Below, piece after piece: positions 7,417-15,067 of a DNA stretch of 31,595 bases; position 1 is the stretch's first letter; each line of letters starts with the position of its first letter. The DNA is from Gp6-AA40 sp050742535 (GTDB lineage Bacteria > Acidobacteriota > Vicinamibacteria > Vicinamibacterales > UBA2999), in assembly GCA_050742535.1 (NCBI GenBank), contig JBOGIQ010000026.1, positions 1 through 31,595 of the forward strand, in the 5' to 3' direction. Under the pieces are notes generated by a model. It was not told the origin of the DNA. It worked only from the letters and a program-made list of their open reading frames with translations, and searched no databases. Both the position numbers and the translations under genes were made by a program.

Positions 7417-9096
7417 ATGCGGCGCGCGACCATCTTTCGACCAGCAATCCTGTGCGCCGCAATCGCGGTGTCCCTCGCCGCTGCGTATCTCGCCGTCGGC
7501 GTTGAAACCAGCTACACAGCCGCGCGCGTCATCGTGCAGATGGCGCCCGGCCACGCACCCCCGGAACTGAATCCTGTCGTCGCGGCGCTCGGTGGAACAA
7601 TCGGCCGCACGCTCGACATCATCAACGCGTCCGTCGTCCACCTTCCCGCTCGCGCGATCCCCGCGCTGGCCGATCATCCGCTCGTGGCACACGTCTCCCT
7701 GGATCGGCCGGTCGCCGGCACGATGGAGCGAACCGCGGCCACAATCGGTGCCACGGCGATTCACGAGAGGCTTGGCTACGACGGCTCCGGCGTGGGAGTG
7801 GCCATCATCGACTCCGGCGTGACGCCGTGGCATGACGACCTGGCATCCGGCGACGGTGGTCAGCGGGTGGTACAGTTCGTCGACTTCGTCCGCAACCGGC
7901 CCAACCCGTACGACGACTACGGCCATGGCACGCACGTCGCGGGCGTCATCGCCGGTAACGGCTTCGATTCGGGTGGCGCGAGAACGGGCATTGCGCCGGG
8001 CGCACACCTGATGGTCCTCAAAGTCCTCGACGGCGGAGGCAACGGCAGGATCAGCGACGTGATTGCGGCATTCGATTACGTCCTGAAGAAAAGCGCCGGC
8101 CTGAACATCCGCGTCGTCAATCTCTCGGTGGCAACGCGCGTCGACGAGTCGTACACCACCGATCCGCTGACGGTTGCCGCCAAACAACTTGTCGACGCCG
8201 GCATTGTCGTGGTGGCGGCAGCGGGAAACCTCGGCCGCACGGCCGACGGCCATGACGCGTATGGCGGGATCACGGCGCCGGGCAACGCGCCATGGGTCCT
8301 GACCGTCGGTGCGTCGAACCACATGGGATCGGCGTCGCGAGCCGACGACCAGATGGCGCTGTTCAGCTCGCGCGGACCCACGCTCCTCGATTCGCTCGCG
8401 AAGCCGGACCTGGTGGCGCCGGGCATCGGAATCGAATCGCTCAGCGCACAGGACAGCACGTTCTACAGGACGCTGTCTCCTTATCTGCTGGGCGGAACCG
8501 TTGCGACCGGATACCTTCCGTATCTGAGCCTGACCGGCACGAGCATGGCCGCGCCCGTTGTCTCGGGCACCATCGCCTTGCTGCTGCAGGCGAACCCCGC
8601 GCTGACCCCGAATGCCGTAAAGGCGGTTCTTCAGTACACCGCCGAGGTCTATTCCGGGTACGACCCGTTGACGCAGGGCGCCGGGTTTCTCAACGCGGCA
8701 GGAGCGGTGGAGCTGGCACGCTCGCTGGTCACGTCAACGTCCACAAACGGCAGCCCCTCGTCCTGGAGCCGTTCGGTGCTCTGGGGCAACCAGCTCATCC
8801 GCGGCGACGTGTTCGCGACGTCCACGGCGTGGGCAAACGGTGTCACCTGGGGCGATGCGACGCAGACCCAAACCATCGTCGGCAATGCACCGCGGAACGT
8901 TGTCTGGGGACGGCGATGCGGCGGTGACAACTGCCAGGAGCAGTGGACGATTGCCGCCGCCTACGACGAGAGCGTGGTGTGGGGGACGAACATCGATCAA
9001 TCGGTCGTCTGGGGGACGACGTTCGGTGATGATTCGGTCGTCTGGGGCACCAGCCTCGGTGGTAGCATCAGCGCGCCGGTGGTCTTACGCCGGTGA
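7417..9096 (+). CDS. Secreted S8 (subtilisin-like) serine protease with WG-repeat tail
   Basis: This 559-residue protein starts after a good AAGGGAG ribosome site. A signal peptide or anchor spans about residues 8-27. An inhibitor-like propeptide follows (about 35-110, 'ARVIVQMAPG'), then the S8 catalytic domain with Asp132 ('IIDSGV'), His170 ('HGTHVAG'), oxyanion Asn271 ('AAAGN') and Ser376 ('GTSMAAP'). All are intact, so an active endopeptidase outside the cytoplasm is expected. After a Ser/Thr-rich linker the last ~110 residues contain six 'VxWG' motifs with Trp at 456, 478, 497, 522, 532 and 543; the last three are nearly identical (SVVWGT). Tails like this recur on acidobacterial subtilases but I know of no assigned role; surface attachment or substrate binding is possible. 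The stop overlaps the kinase start by 4 bp. Confidence 0.92.
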   Translation: MRRATIFRPAILCAAIAVSLAAAYLAVGVETSYTAARVIVQMAPGHAPPELNPVVAALGGTIGRTLDIINASVVHLPARAIPALADHPLVAHVSLDRPVAGTMERTAATIGATAIHERLGYDGSGVGVAIIDSGVTPWHDDLASGDGGQRVVQFVDFVRNRPNPYDDYGHGTHVAGVIAGNGFDSGGARTGIAPGAHLMVLKVLDGGGNGRISDVIAAFDYVLKKSAGLNIRVVNLSVATRVDESYTTDPLTVAAKQLVDAGIVVVAAAGNLGRTADGHDAYGGITAPGNAPWVLTVGASNHMGSASRADDQMALFSSRGPTLLDSLAKPDLVAPGIGIESLSAQDSTFYRTLSPYLLGGTVATGYLPYLSLTGTSMAAPVVSGTIALLLQANPALTPNAVKAVLQYTAEVYSGYDPLTQGAGFLNAAGAVELARSLVTSTSTNGSPSSWSRSVLWGNQLIRGDVFATSTAWANGVTWGDATQTQTIVGNAPRNVVWGRRCGGDNCQEQWTIAAAYDESVVWGTNIDQSVVWGTTFGDDSVVWGTSLGGSISAPVVLRR

Positions 9097-11258
9097 TCAC
9101 CGTCAACCCCCGGCACGCGACGTTAGGCGATCGGATGCTCCCAGCCGAAGCCACGACGGACCCTCCGCGGAGCAGCATGTCATGGGAGCTGCTCCCCGGC
9201 GCGGCGCAAGTCTACGTCGCCGCCGTGATGGGCAGCGGCGCCGCGGTGCTGGTGGCCATGTTCCCGACGGCGTTCCCGCTGCCATGGCTGTTTGCGGGCC
9301 TCATCATCGCGGCGTGTCTCACCGCGTCGTGGAAGGTCAATCTGTTGATGCCGCTCGGCAGCGGCTCGACGCTGTCCGTATCCAACGCCGCCAAGCTGGC
9401 GGCGCTGCTGCTCCTCGGGCCGGGCCATTCCGTCATCGCGGCCGCCGCCGCGGTCATCACTCAATGCACGTATAAGGTCAAGCAGCGATATCCGCTGTAC
9501 CGTACGGTCTTCAGTGTCGCGGCCGAGGCGTTGACGATGGGCGCGACCGGAATGGCGTTCATCGGGCTGGGCGGCACCGTCGCCGTCGATGCGAACGGCG
9601 CGATGGGCACGTTCACGTTCGCGGCGCTCGCGCGCCCCCTGGTCGGGGCGATCGTCACCTACTTCCTGGTGAACACAGGACTGGTTGCCGCCGCGATTGC
9701 GCTCTCCACCAAGCGCCGGTTTGCCGATGTCTGGCGGCACGATTTTCTGTGGAGCGGCGTCACCTACATGGTGGCCGGAACCGCGGGCGCCGTGGCCGCC
9801 ATCGTCATTACCCGCGGACAGCATTGGATCGCCGTGCTGCTGCTGGCCCCGGTCTATCTCACGTATCGAACCTATCTTCTGTTCCTGGCGCGGTTCGAGG
9901 ATCAGCAGCGCCACATGACCGATATGCGGCGCATGCACGCCGAGACGGTGCAGGCGCTCTCGCAGGCCCATCAGGCGGAGCGCGCGCTGGCGAACGAAAA
10001 GGAACGGCTCGCCGTCGCGCTCGCGGACATGACACGTCTGGAGGAGGCGCGCAATCAGCTCCTCGAGCGCGAGCAGGTGGCACGCACGAGCGCCGAAGCC
10101 GCGAATCGCCTCAAGGATCAGTTCCTTGCGGTTGTCTCCCACGAGCTGCGCACGCCGCTCAACTCGATTCTGGGATGGGCGGACATGCTGCGCCGCAGCA
10201 TGCTCGACGACACGCGCCGCGACCGCGCGCACCAGACGATCTACGACAGCGCGCGGCAACAGGCGCAGCTCATCGACGATCTGCTCGACGTGTCGCGCAT
10301 CATGTCGGGGAAGCTGCGGCTCGCCCGAGCGCTGGTGGACTTCGAGGAGATGGTCCGCGGCGCCATTCAGATCGTGCAGCCGGCAGCCGACGCCCGCCGC
10401 GTGCAGATCCGGCTGCTGGCGGAACAGCCGCCGGGCCAGGTGTTCGGCGACGCCGCGCGCCTGCAGCAGATCGTGCTGAACCTGGTGTCGAACGCCATCA
10501 AGTTCTCGCACGACGGCGGGATCATCGACGTGCAGCTTCGCAGCGGCCAGAGCACGGTGGATCTGACCGTCTCCGACTCCGGCCAGGGCATCGCGCCCGA
10601 CTTCATGAAGTCGGTGTTCGAACCGTTCCTGCAGGGCGACGGTTCGTCAACCCGCCTGCATGGCGGTCTCGGACTCGGCCTGTCCATCGTCAGGCACCTG
10701 GTTGACGCGCACGGCGGGACGGTGAGCGCGCACAGCGCGGGAGAGGGCCGCGGCGCCAGCTTCGTCGTGAAGCTGCCAACGGCGGCGATGACGTCGCTGG
10801 CGCGGGAACCGATCGACGACCGCCGCAGACCGCTGCCGCCCACGCCGATGGCGGCCGCGCAATCGCTCGAAGGCGTCTCGGTGCTCGTCGTCGACGATGA
10901 CGAGCAGAGCCGCCTTGTCGTCGCGGCTCACCTCGAGGCGTATCACGCGGCGGTGATCACCGCGCCGTCGGCAGCCACGGCGCTCGACGTCCTGCAGCGG
11001 CAGCACGTGGACGTCCTGCTGGCCGACATCGCCATGCCCGGCGAAGACGGCTACTCGCTGATCCGCAAGCTCAGGGCGCTCGATGCCCCGTCGATCGCGG
11101 CCATTCCGGCGGCCGCGCTCACCGCCTTCGCGCGAAACGAGGATCGGCAGCAGGCGCTCGAGGCCGGGTTCCAGCTCCATCTCGCCAAGCCGATTGACGC
11201 CGACGCGCTGGTCAGCGCCGTGGCCACGCTGGGCCGCCGCGCACCCGCCTCCTCTTAA
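9093..11258 (+). CDS. Membrane-bound hybrid histidine kinase (HisKA-HATPase-REC)
   Basis: The 721-residue protein has an N-terminal membrane module (about residues 35-270, seven or eight hydrophobic segments), a coiled coil (about 275-335), a HisKA domain with phospho-acceptor His350 ('SHELRTP'), an HATPase domain (N-box 'NLVSNAIKF', 'DSGQGI', 'GGLGLGLSI') and a receiver domain ('VLVVDDDE') with phospho-acceptor Asp645 ('LLADIAMPGEDG'). It can pass phosphate from His to its own Asp; no separate response regulator is adjacent. The membrane module is homologous to that of the diguanylate cyclase at 20331. The GTG at 9093 overlaps the protease stop (GTGA) but lacks a Shine-Dalgarno; an ATG at 9177 has GGAG 4 bases upstream and still includes the whole membrane module, so it is a real alternative. 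Confidence 0.92.
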   Translation: MITVNPRHATLGDRMLPAEATTDPPRSSMSWELLPGAAQVYVAAVMGSGAAVLVAMFPTAFPLPWLFAGLIIAACLTASWKVNLLMPLGSGSTLSVSNAAKLAALLLLGPGHSVIAAAAAVITQCTYKVKQRYPLYRTVFSVAAEALTMGATGMAFIGLGGTVAVDANGAMGTFTFAALARPLVGAIVTYFLVNTGLVAAAIALSTKRRFADVWRHDFLWSGVTYMVAGTAGAVAAIVITRGQHWIAVLLLAPVYLTYRTYLLFLARFEDQQRHMTDMRRMHAETVQALSQAHQAERALANEKERLAVALADMTRLEEARNQLLEREQVARTSAEAANRLKDQFLAVVSHELRTPLNSILGWADMLRRSMLDDTRRDRAHQTIYDSARQQAQLIDDLLDVSRIMSGKLRLARALVDFEEMVRGAIQIVQPAADARRVQIRLLAEQPPGQVFGDAARLQQIVLNLVSNAIKFSHDGGIIDVQLRSGQSTVDLTVSDSGQGIAPDFMKSVFEPFLQGDGSSTRLHGGLGLGLSIVRHLVDAHGGTVSAHSAGEGRGASFVVKLPTAAMTSLAREPIDDRRRPLPPTPMAAAQSLEGVSVLVVDDDEQSRLVVAAHLEAYHAAVITAPSAATALDVLQRQHVDVLLADIAMPGEDGYSLIRKLRALDAPSIAAIPAAALTAFARNEDRQQALEAGFQLHLAKPIDADALVSAVATLGRRAPASS

Positions 11259-11325
11259 ATATCGAAGTCTAAAGAAAATAGCCGTCGCAGCCGACATGGA
11301 GCATGACTCTTCCCGAAAGGCTGCG

Positions 11326-12228
11326 ATGCGCGGTTTTGCCGCATTTTTTGTGTTTGCGCTCACGGTGACGTGGTCTGCCCCGCAGACCGCGGACGCTCAG
11401 GACGAGCAGCCCCGCTTCCGCGCGAGCGTGAACGTCGTCACGATTTCGGCCGTCGTGCGCGACAAGCAGGGCCGATTCGTTCCGGGGCTCACGAAGCACG
11501 ACTTCACCATCCTGGACAACGGAGGGAAGCGGCCAATCGTCGAGTTCCAGCCGGACGAGAACGGGCCGATCAGCGTGGCGCTGCTGGTTGATGGAAGCGG
11601 GAGCATGCGGCATTTCTCCGCTGTCTGCCGGCGCGTTGGCGAGCTGCTGCTGACGCAGTTGAACGACCGCAGCGACGACGTCGCGCTTCTGAGTTTCGAT
11701 TCGAGGCTCGTCCGCCTGCGCGAATTCACCAGCGACTTCCACCAGTTCCGGAACGGGTTGAACGAGGTCGAAAACTGGGGCGCGTCGTCGATTTACGACG
11801 CCATCGCGGGCGCCGCGGATGTCGTGCATAAACACACGCGCAAGCGGCGGGCGGTGGTCGTGGTGACCGACGGCCTGGATAACTGGAGCACGTTATCGCC
11901 CGCGGAAGTCGCGCGGATTGCCAGCACGATCGACGTGCCGGTGTTCGTGCTGGCGGTGACCCCGCACGACAACGAAGCATCGGACGTCCAGGAGATCGGC
12001 GGCGGGCTCGGCGAAATCGCGCGGGCGACGGGTGGTGAGTACTTCTCAGCCGGCACCGAAACGCCGCAGGCACGGGCACTCGGCCGCATCGTCGAGGAGC
12101 TCCGGCATCAGTACCTCCTCGCCATCGAGCCCGCGCGTGCCAAAGGACTCCGCACGCTGGAGATCCAGACGCGCAAGTCTTCCCTCAAGGTTCGCGCCCG
12201 CGAGTGGTACGCCGCTGAGGAGGACTAG
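11326..12228 (+). CDS. Secreted VWFA-domain protein (TIGR03436-like)
   Basis: This 300-residue protein has a signal peptide (about residues 1-25, cleavage near 'TADAQ'), a short N-terminal beta region typical of acidobacterial VWFA proteins ('VNVVTISAVVRDKQGRFVPG', 'LTKHDFTILDNG'), then a von Willebrand A domain with an intact MIDAS motif DGSGS ('LLVDGSGSM') and 'VVTDGLDNW'. VWFA domains bind metal and mediate protein-protein contacts; the partner is unknown. The ATG at 11326 has AAGG 5 bases upstream and places the signal peptide at the terminus; an in-frame ATG at 11296 lacks a ribosome site. It follows the kinase by 67 bp on the same strand and may be co-transcribed. A large palindromic repeat begins right after its stop. 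Confidence 0.85.
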   Translation: MRGFAAFFVFALTVTWSAPQTADAQDEQPRFRASVNVVTISAVVRDKQGRFVPGLTKHDFTILDNGGKRPIVEFQPDENGPISVALLVDGSGSMRHFSAVCRRVGELLLTQLNDRSDDVALLSFDSRLVRLREFTSDFHQFRNGLNEVENWGASSIYDAIAGAADVVHKHTRKRRAVVVVTDGLDNWSTLSPAEVARIASTIDVPVFVLAVTPHDNEASDVQEIGGGLGEIARATGGEYFSAGTETPQARALGRIVEELRHQYLLAIEPARAKGLRTLEIQTRKSSLKVRAREWYAAEED

Positions 12229-12236
12229 CTTCACTT

Positions 12237-12370
12237 AGTCCTTCGTCCTTGGGACTTGGTCCTTAGTCCGTCCTTCGTCCTTAGTCCGTTCTTGGTCCTT
12301 GGTCCTTGGTCCTGACGGACCAGGGACCAGGGACGGACCAGGGACCAAGCACGAAGCACCAAGGACCAAG
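12237..12370. repeat. Large imperfect inverted repeat built of GTCCTTG/CAAGGAC units
   Basis: The left arm (about 12237-12313) repeats GGTCCTT/AGTCCTT-like heptamers; the right arm (about 12315-12370) repeats their complement (GGACCAG, GGACCAAG). The centre, GGTCCTTGGTCCTGACGGAC, can fold back almost directly. The block lies between the VWFA gene and the RDRRED gene, both on the plus strand. It could act as a transcript 3' structure or a structure-prone recombination site. No gene lies in it; open frames across it are low-complexity artefacts. Confidence 0.7.
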
Positions 12371-12425
12371 CAACGTTCAGCCCCGTCCCTCCGTCTGAGA
12401 AACAGCGCCTGTGACGGAGTCCACG

Positions 12426-12737
12426 ATGCGGAAACTGCACACAATCGTCATCCCTGCCCTGGCATTCACGCTTCTGCCGGTGGCGGGCGCGTTCGCGGCC
12501 CAGCCGCCGCGGCCGTCCGAACGCCGGGATCGGCTCGAAGACATCCGCGATCGCCGCGAAGACCGGCGCGATCGGCGCGAAGACATCCTCGATCGACGTG
12601 AGGATCGCCGCGATGCGCGGCACGATGGTGGCTTAAGAGATCGGCTCGAGGACCGGCGCGACCGGCTCGAGAACCGCCGCGACCGGCGCGAAGACATCAG
12701 GGATCGGCGGGAAGACCGCAGGGACCGGCGGAACTAG
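12426..12737 (+). CDS. Small secreted RDRRED heptad-repeat protein
   Basis: The 103-residue product has a clear signal peptide (residues 1-25, 'FAA-AQ'), a short 'PPRPSE' linker and then about ten seven-residue units of the form RDRRED-I/R or RDRLED-R to the C-terminus, interrupted once by 'RHDGGL'. The DNA beneath is a 21-base minisatellite. The composition (Arg, Asp, Glu with a few Leu/Ile) and strict period suggest a long charged single helix outside the cytoplasm. I recognise no functional family; repeats of this sort appear in other acidobacterial and myxobacterial proteins. The ATG at 12426 has GGAG 6 bases upstream and starts the signal peptide directly; an in-frame upstream start (12411) is less likely. 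A strong hairpin at 12744-12781 ends the unit. Confidence 0.65.
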   Translation: MRKLHTIVIPALAFTLLPVAGAFAAQPPRPSERRDRLEDIRDRREDRRDRREDILDRREDRRDARHDGGLRDRLEDRRDRLENRRDRREDIRDRREDRRDRRN

Positions 12738-12743
12738 ATCGTT

Positions 12744-12781
12744 CGGAGCGTTCGAGGTGCTTATGCCGTTCGAACGCTCCG
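12744..12781. terminator. 12-bp stem hairpin between convergent genes
   Basis: CGGAGCGTTCGA (12744-12755) pairs perfectly with TCGAACGCTCCG (12770-12781) around a 14-base loop. It separates the RDRRED gene (+) from the membrane protein gene (-), so it is well placed as a two-way terminator, although neither side has a long U-run. The stop codon of the minus-strand gene (12761-12763) falls in the loop and its last codons are in the stem. Confidence 0.6.
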
Positions 12782-13819
12782 TCGCTTCACGATGATGGCA
12801 TCCACCACATAATGGTGGACGTTGATCCCGATGTAGAGGCCGAGCGTGGCGGCGAGGCCGCCGCCCATCACCAGAACCGTGAAGCGATTCAATCCCAGAT
12901 AGACGATCGTCGTAATCAGCAGGCAGCAGGCGAAGTACGTCAGCGGACGTCCGGGCTGGCTGATGCGCGACAGCAACGGTTCCTGTGCGTCCACGCCGCC
13001 GCCGTATTTCTTGACGTTGACCATCCATACAACCAGCACGTACTGCAGGTTGTGCCAGACATCGATCGCCAGCCAGCCGACATTCGCGTCGGCGGTCCAC
13101 ACGTAGCCGCAGAAGAAGATCACGACGTGCGACAGGATGAACCCTTCGTAGCGCACGTCGGCGGTATCGGACGCGACACGCAGTCCCATCCTCACGAACC
13201 ACGCACCGACGGCCACCGCGGCGGCAACAGCGAGCATCGTCAGCAGTGCCTGGGGCGGCACGATCGTCTTGACCGGCATCTCCAGGAACATATCCCCCAT
13301 CGTCGTCGACCGATAGGCGATCGCGTAGATGGGCACGGTGTAGATCACCGCATCGGCAATCCAATCGCGGGCGCCGGCGGTCTGCCCGGCCGGCGTCGTG
13401 CGGAAGTACATCCGCGAGATGCCGTAGCCCTGCCGCATGTAGTGGAACCACTGCAGATACAGGAATGCGCTCGCCACGGCCCACACGCCTGCCGTAAACG
13501 TCAGCGCGGTCGTCGCAAGGATGATGACGACAAGCAGATCGATTGCCAGAAACCTGTTCTGCCGAAGGCTGTGAGCGCTGACACCCAGGCGCGTGTATGC
13601 GGACACCACATGGTGATAGCCGAGGAACCAGAGGTCGGCAATCAGAACGGTGACATACAGCGCGGGATTGGACGTCACGACGGCTGCCGCGAGCAGGCCC
13701 AGCGAGGCGGGCGCGACGAGCAGCGTGTAGTCGAAGAACCCGTTCCAGACGTAGCTCCGCGAAGGCGCAACGGCTGTTGCGCCCGCGCTGTGCACAGAGA
13801 TCCCGACCGGGGCCGCCAT
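12761..13819 (-). CDS. Polytopic membrane protein with conserved His motifs, function unknown
   Basis: The 352-residue product has about eight to nine membrane segments. Histidines sit in or near them within striking motifs: 'GYHHVVSAYTR' (H69-H70), 'LQWFHYMRQGYG' (H126), 'SHVVIFF' (H231), 'DVWHNLQYVLVVW' (H256) and 'NVHHYVVDAIIVK' (H335-H336). Clusters of this kind can bind iron or haem, as in membrane desaturases and oxygenases, but spacing here does not match a family I can name, so an enzymatic role is inference. I chose the ATG at 13819; a TTG at 13831 is in frame, and neither has a convincing ribosome site. The C-terminal codons lie in the hairpin at 12744-12781. Confidence 0.75.
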   Translation of the reverse strand: MAAPVGISVHSAGATAVAPSRSYVWNGFFDYTLLVAPASLGLLAAAVVTSNPALYVTVLIADLWFLGYHHVVSAYTRLGVSAHSLRQNRFLAIDLLVVIILATTALTFTAGVWAVASAFLYLQWFHYMRQGYGISRMYFRTTPAGQTAGARDWIADAVIYTVPIYAIAYRSTTMGDMFLEMPVKTIVPPQALLTMLAVAAAVAVGAWFVRMGLRVASDTADVRYEGFILSHVVIFFCGYVWTADANVGWLAIDVWHNLQYVLVVWMVNVKKYGGGVDAQEPLLSRISQPGRPLTYFACCLLITTIVYLGLNRFTVLVMGGGLAATLGLYIGINVHHYVVDAIIVKRRSVRTA

Positions 13820-13963
13820 ATCCGCGGTCAATCAGTGCAAGGGGAATGCTGCGATGACGGGCTGTCAGCGCGGGACGCCGTGTGCAGCGGCGTGAGAAAT
13901 GCGGGCGATCAGGGAAGGTGCCGCCACGGAAGTTGCGGCCGTGATGACGATCCTGAAAGGCTG

Positions 13964-14017
13964 AAAGGCCGACCTGCCGCCTCCGCCAAGGCGACGGCGG
14001 CCAAGGAAGGTCGGCCT
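13964..14017. repeat. Hairpin repeat with nested inner hairpin (GGCCGACCT...AGGTCGGCC)
   Basis: AAAGGCCGACCT (13964-13975) and its partner AGGTCGGCCT (14008-14017) enclose about 32 bases that form their own stem (GCCGCC-tc-CGCC-aa-GGCG-ac-GGCGGC). The outer arms are the same sequence as the simple hairpin at 24225-24244, so this looks like an expanded form of that repeat. The stop of the MBL gene (14018-14020) touches the outer arm, and the flank CTCTACCG..ACGTCT is shared with the 24225 copy. Confidence 0.75.
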
Positions 14018-15067
14018 CTACCGGTACGTCTTCAAGTTCTGGTACGCCGAGCGGATGTTGTAGACGCGCAGGCGATCGTACTGCGCCCAGTCCTTGTACT
14101 TCTCGAGCAGGATGGTCTTTTCCATCTCCTCGAGGCTGCGGCCCTGCCTCATTCCTGCCGTGACGGCCTCGATCAGATCCTCGAAGAACTCCCGAGTCAT
14201 CGCCACATCGGCCTTCCGGAAGAGGCCGGTACCGTGGCCCGCCGCCAGCACATCGAAGTCGAGCGCTTCAACGGTCCGGTACGACTTCAGCCACTCCGCC
14301 AGCGGGATACCGTCGTAGGGACCGCACGCGCTCGGCAGGGATCGGATGTTCGTGGTCACCAGCGCATCCGCGAGGAACTCGGTGGCAAACACCACGCGCT
14401 CCGCCGGGAAGTACATTACCGCTGCATCGTCGGAATGATTGAGTCCGGGGTGGATCAATTCGACGATATGGCCGCCGAGCTCCAGCCGCATGCGGTCCGA
14501 GTAGACGATGTCGGGCCGGCGGATGTCGCGCTGCAGTTCGGCCGGCGAGACCGTGCCGTCCTTGTTGTGATCCCACGTCTGGAAGAAGTTCGGCCCCCAG
14601 CCGCAGACGCCGGGACGCGTCTTCGTCGGAATGTTGATCTCGTCGGGATCGATGACGCCGTTGTCGTTGCGATCGAGCATATCGCCGGGCATGTGCGGAT
14701 ACCGGCCGTCCATGTTCCGCAGCATGTTCCGGTGCGCCACGAACTGCGCGGTGTCGGCAAAGACACCGCCGCCCTCGGCGTGATCGAAATGACTGTGGCT
14801 GTAGACGACGTAGCGGACCGGCACCTTGAACCGCTGTGCCAGCTGCTCTTTCAGCCAGGTGGAGAACGCGGTGTTGATCGGGTCGCCGAGGATGATGCCC
14901 TCCGGCGTGACGAGAAAGATCGTCGCCCAGGCGCCGTTGCGCGCCCGGTAGAGATCGCCCGTCACGTTGGTGATGTCCCGCGCCGGACCGCGCGGCTGCG
15001 CCGTTGCAAGTGCTGACCACACCATGAATGTGGCCGCGAACACACCAGGTATACGGAATCGACTCAT
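14018..15067 (-). CDS. Secreted MBL-fold metallo-hydrolase with two embedded EF-hand loops
   Basis: The 349-residue protein has a signal peptide (1-23, 'ALATAQ') and a metallo-beta-lactamase fold: 'GIILGDP' (61-63), metal motif H91-x-H93-x-D95-H96, H211 in 'LNHSDDA', E230 where many relatives have Asp ('VVFATEF'), and H278 ('AAGHG'). Between the HxHxDH motif and H211 lie two canonical 12-residue EF-hand loops: D132-N134-N136-D140-E143 and D166-N168-D170-T172-S174-E177. These predict calcium binding, unusual inside an MBL enzyme. The substrate is unknown. The ATG overlaps the stop of the upstream amidohydrolase remnant by 4 bp (ATGA), so the two were translated as a pair. The last codons run into a dispersed repeat. 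Confidence 0.88.
   Translation of the reverse strand: MSRFRIPGVFAATFMVWSALATAQPRGPARDITNVTGDLYRARNGAWATIFLVTPEGIILGDPINTAFSTWLKEQLAQRFKVPVRYVVYSHSHFDHAEGGGVFADTAQFVAHRNMLRNMDGRYPHMPGDMLDRNDNGVIDPDEINIPTKTRPGVCGWGPNFFQTWDHNKDGTVSPAELQRDIRRPDIVYSDRMRLELGGHIVELIHPGLNHSDDAAVMYFPAERVVFATEFLADALVTTNIRSLPSACGPYDGIPLAEWLKSYRTVEALDFDVLAAGHGTGLFRKADVAMTREFFEDLIEAVTAGMRQGRSLEEMEKTILLEKYKDWAQYDRLRVYNIRSAYQNLKTYR

Noticed and set aside
8970..9060. Direct DNA repeats near the protease 3' end
   Set aside because: They simply encode the SVVWGT protein repeats and are not a separate DNA element.
9180..10511. A 443-codon minus-strand open frame
   Set aside because: It is antisense to the hybrid kinase including its HisKA domain; typical GC-rich shadow.
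12520..12735. Regular repeat that might be a CRISPR array
   Set aside because: The 21-base period has no unique spacers, stays in frame and encodes the RDRRED heptads after a signal peptide.
12812..15016. A 734-codon plus-strand open frame
   Set aside because: It is antisense to the His-rich membrane protein and the MBL enzyme and spans their intergenic repeat. Its composition (Arg, His, Asp, Gln rich, no motif) is that of a high-GC shadow frame.
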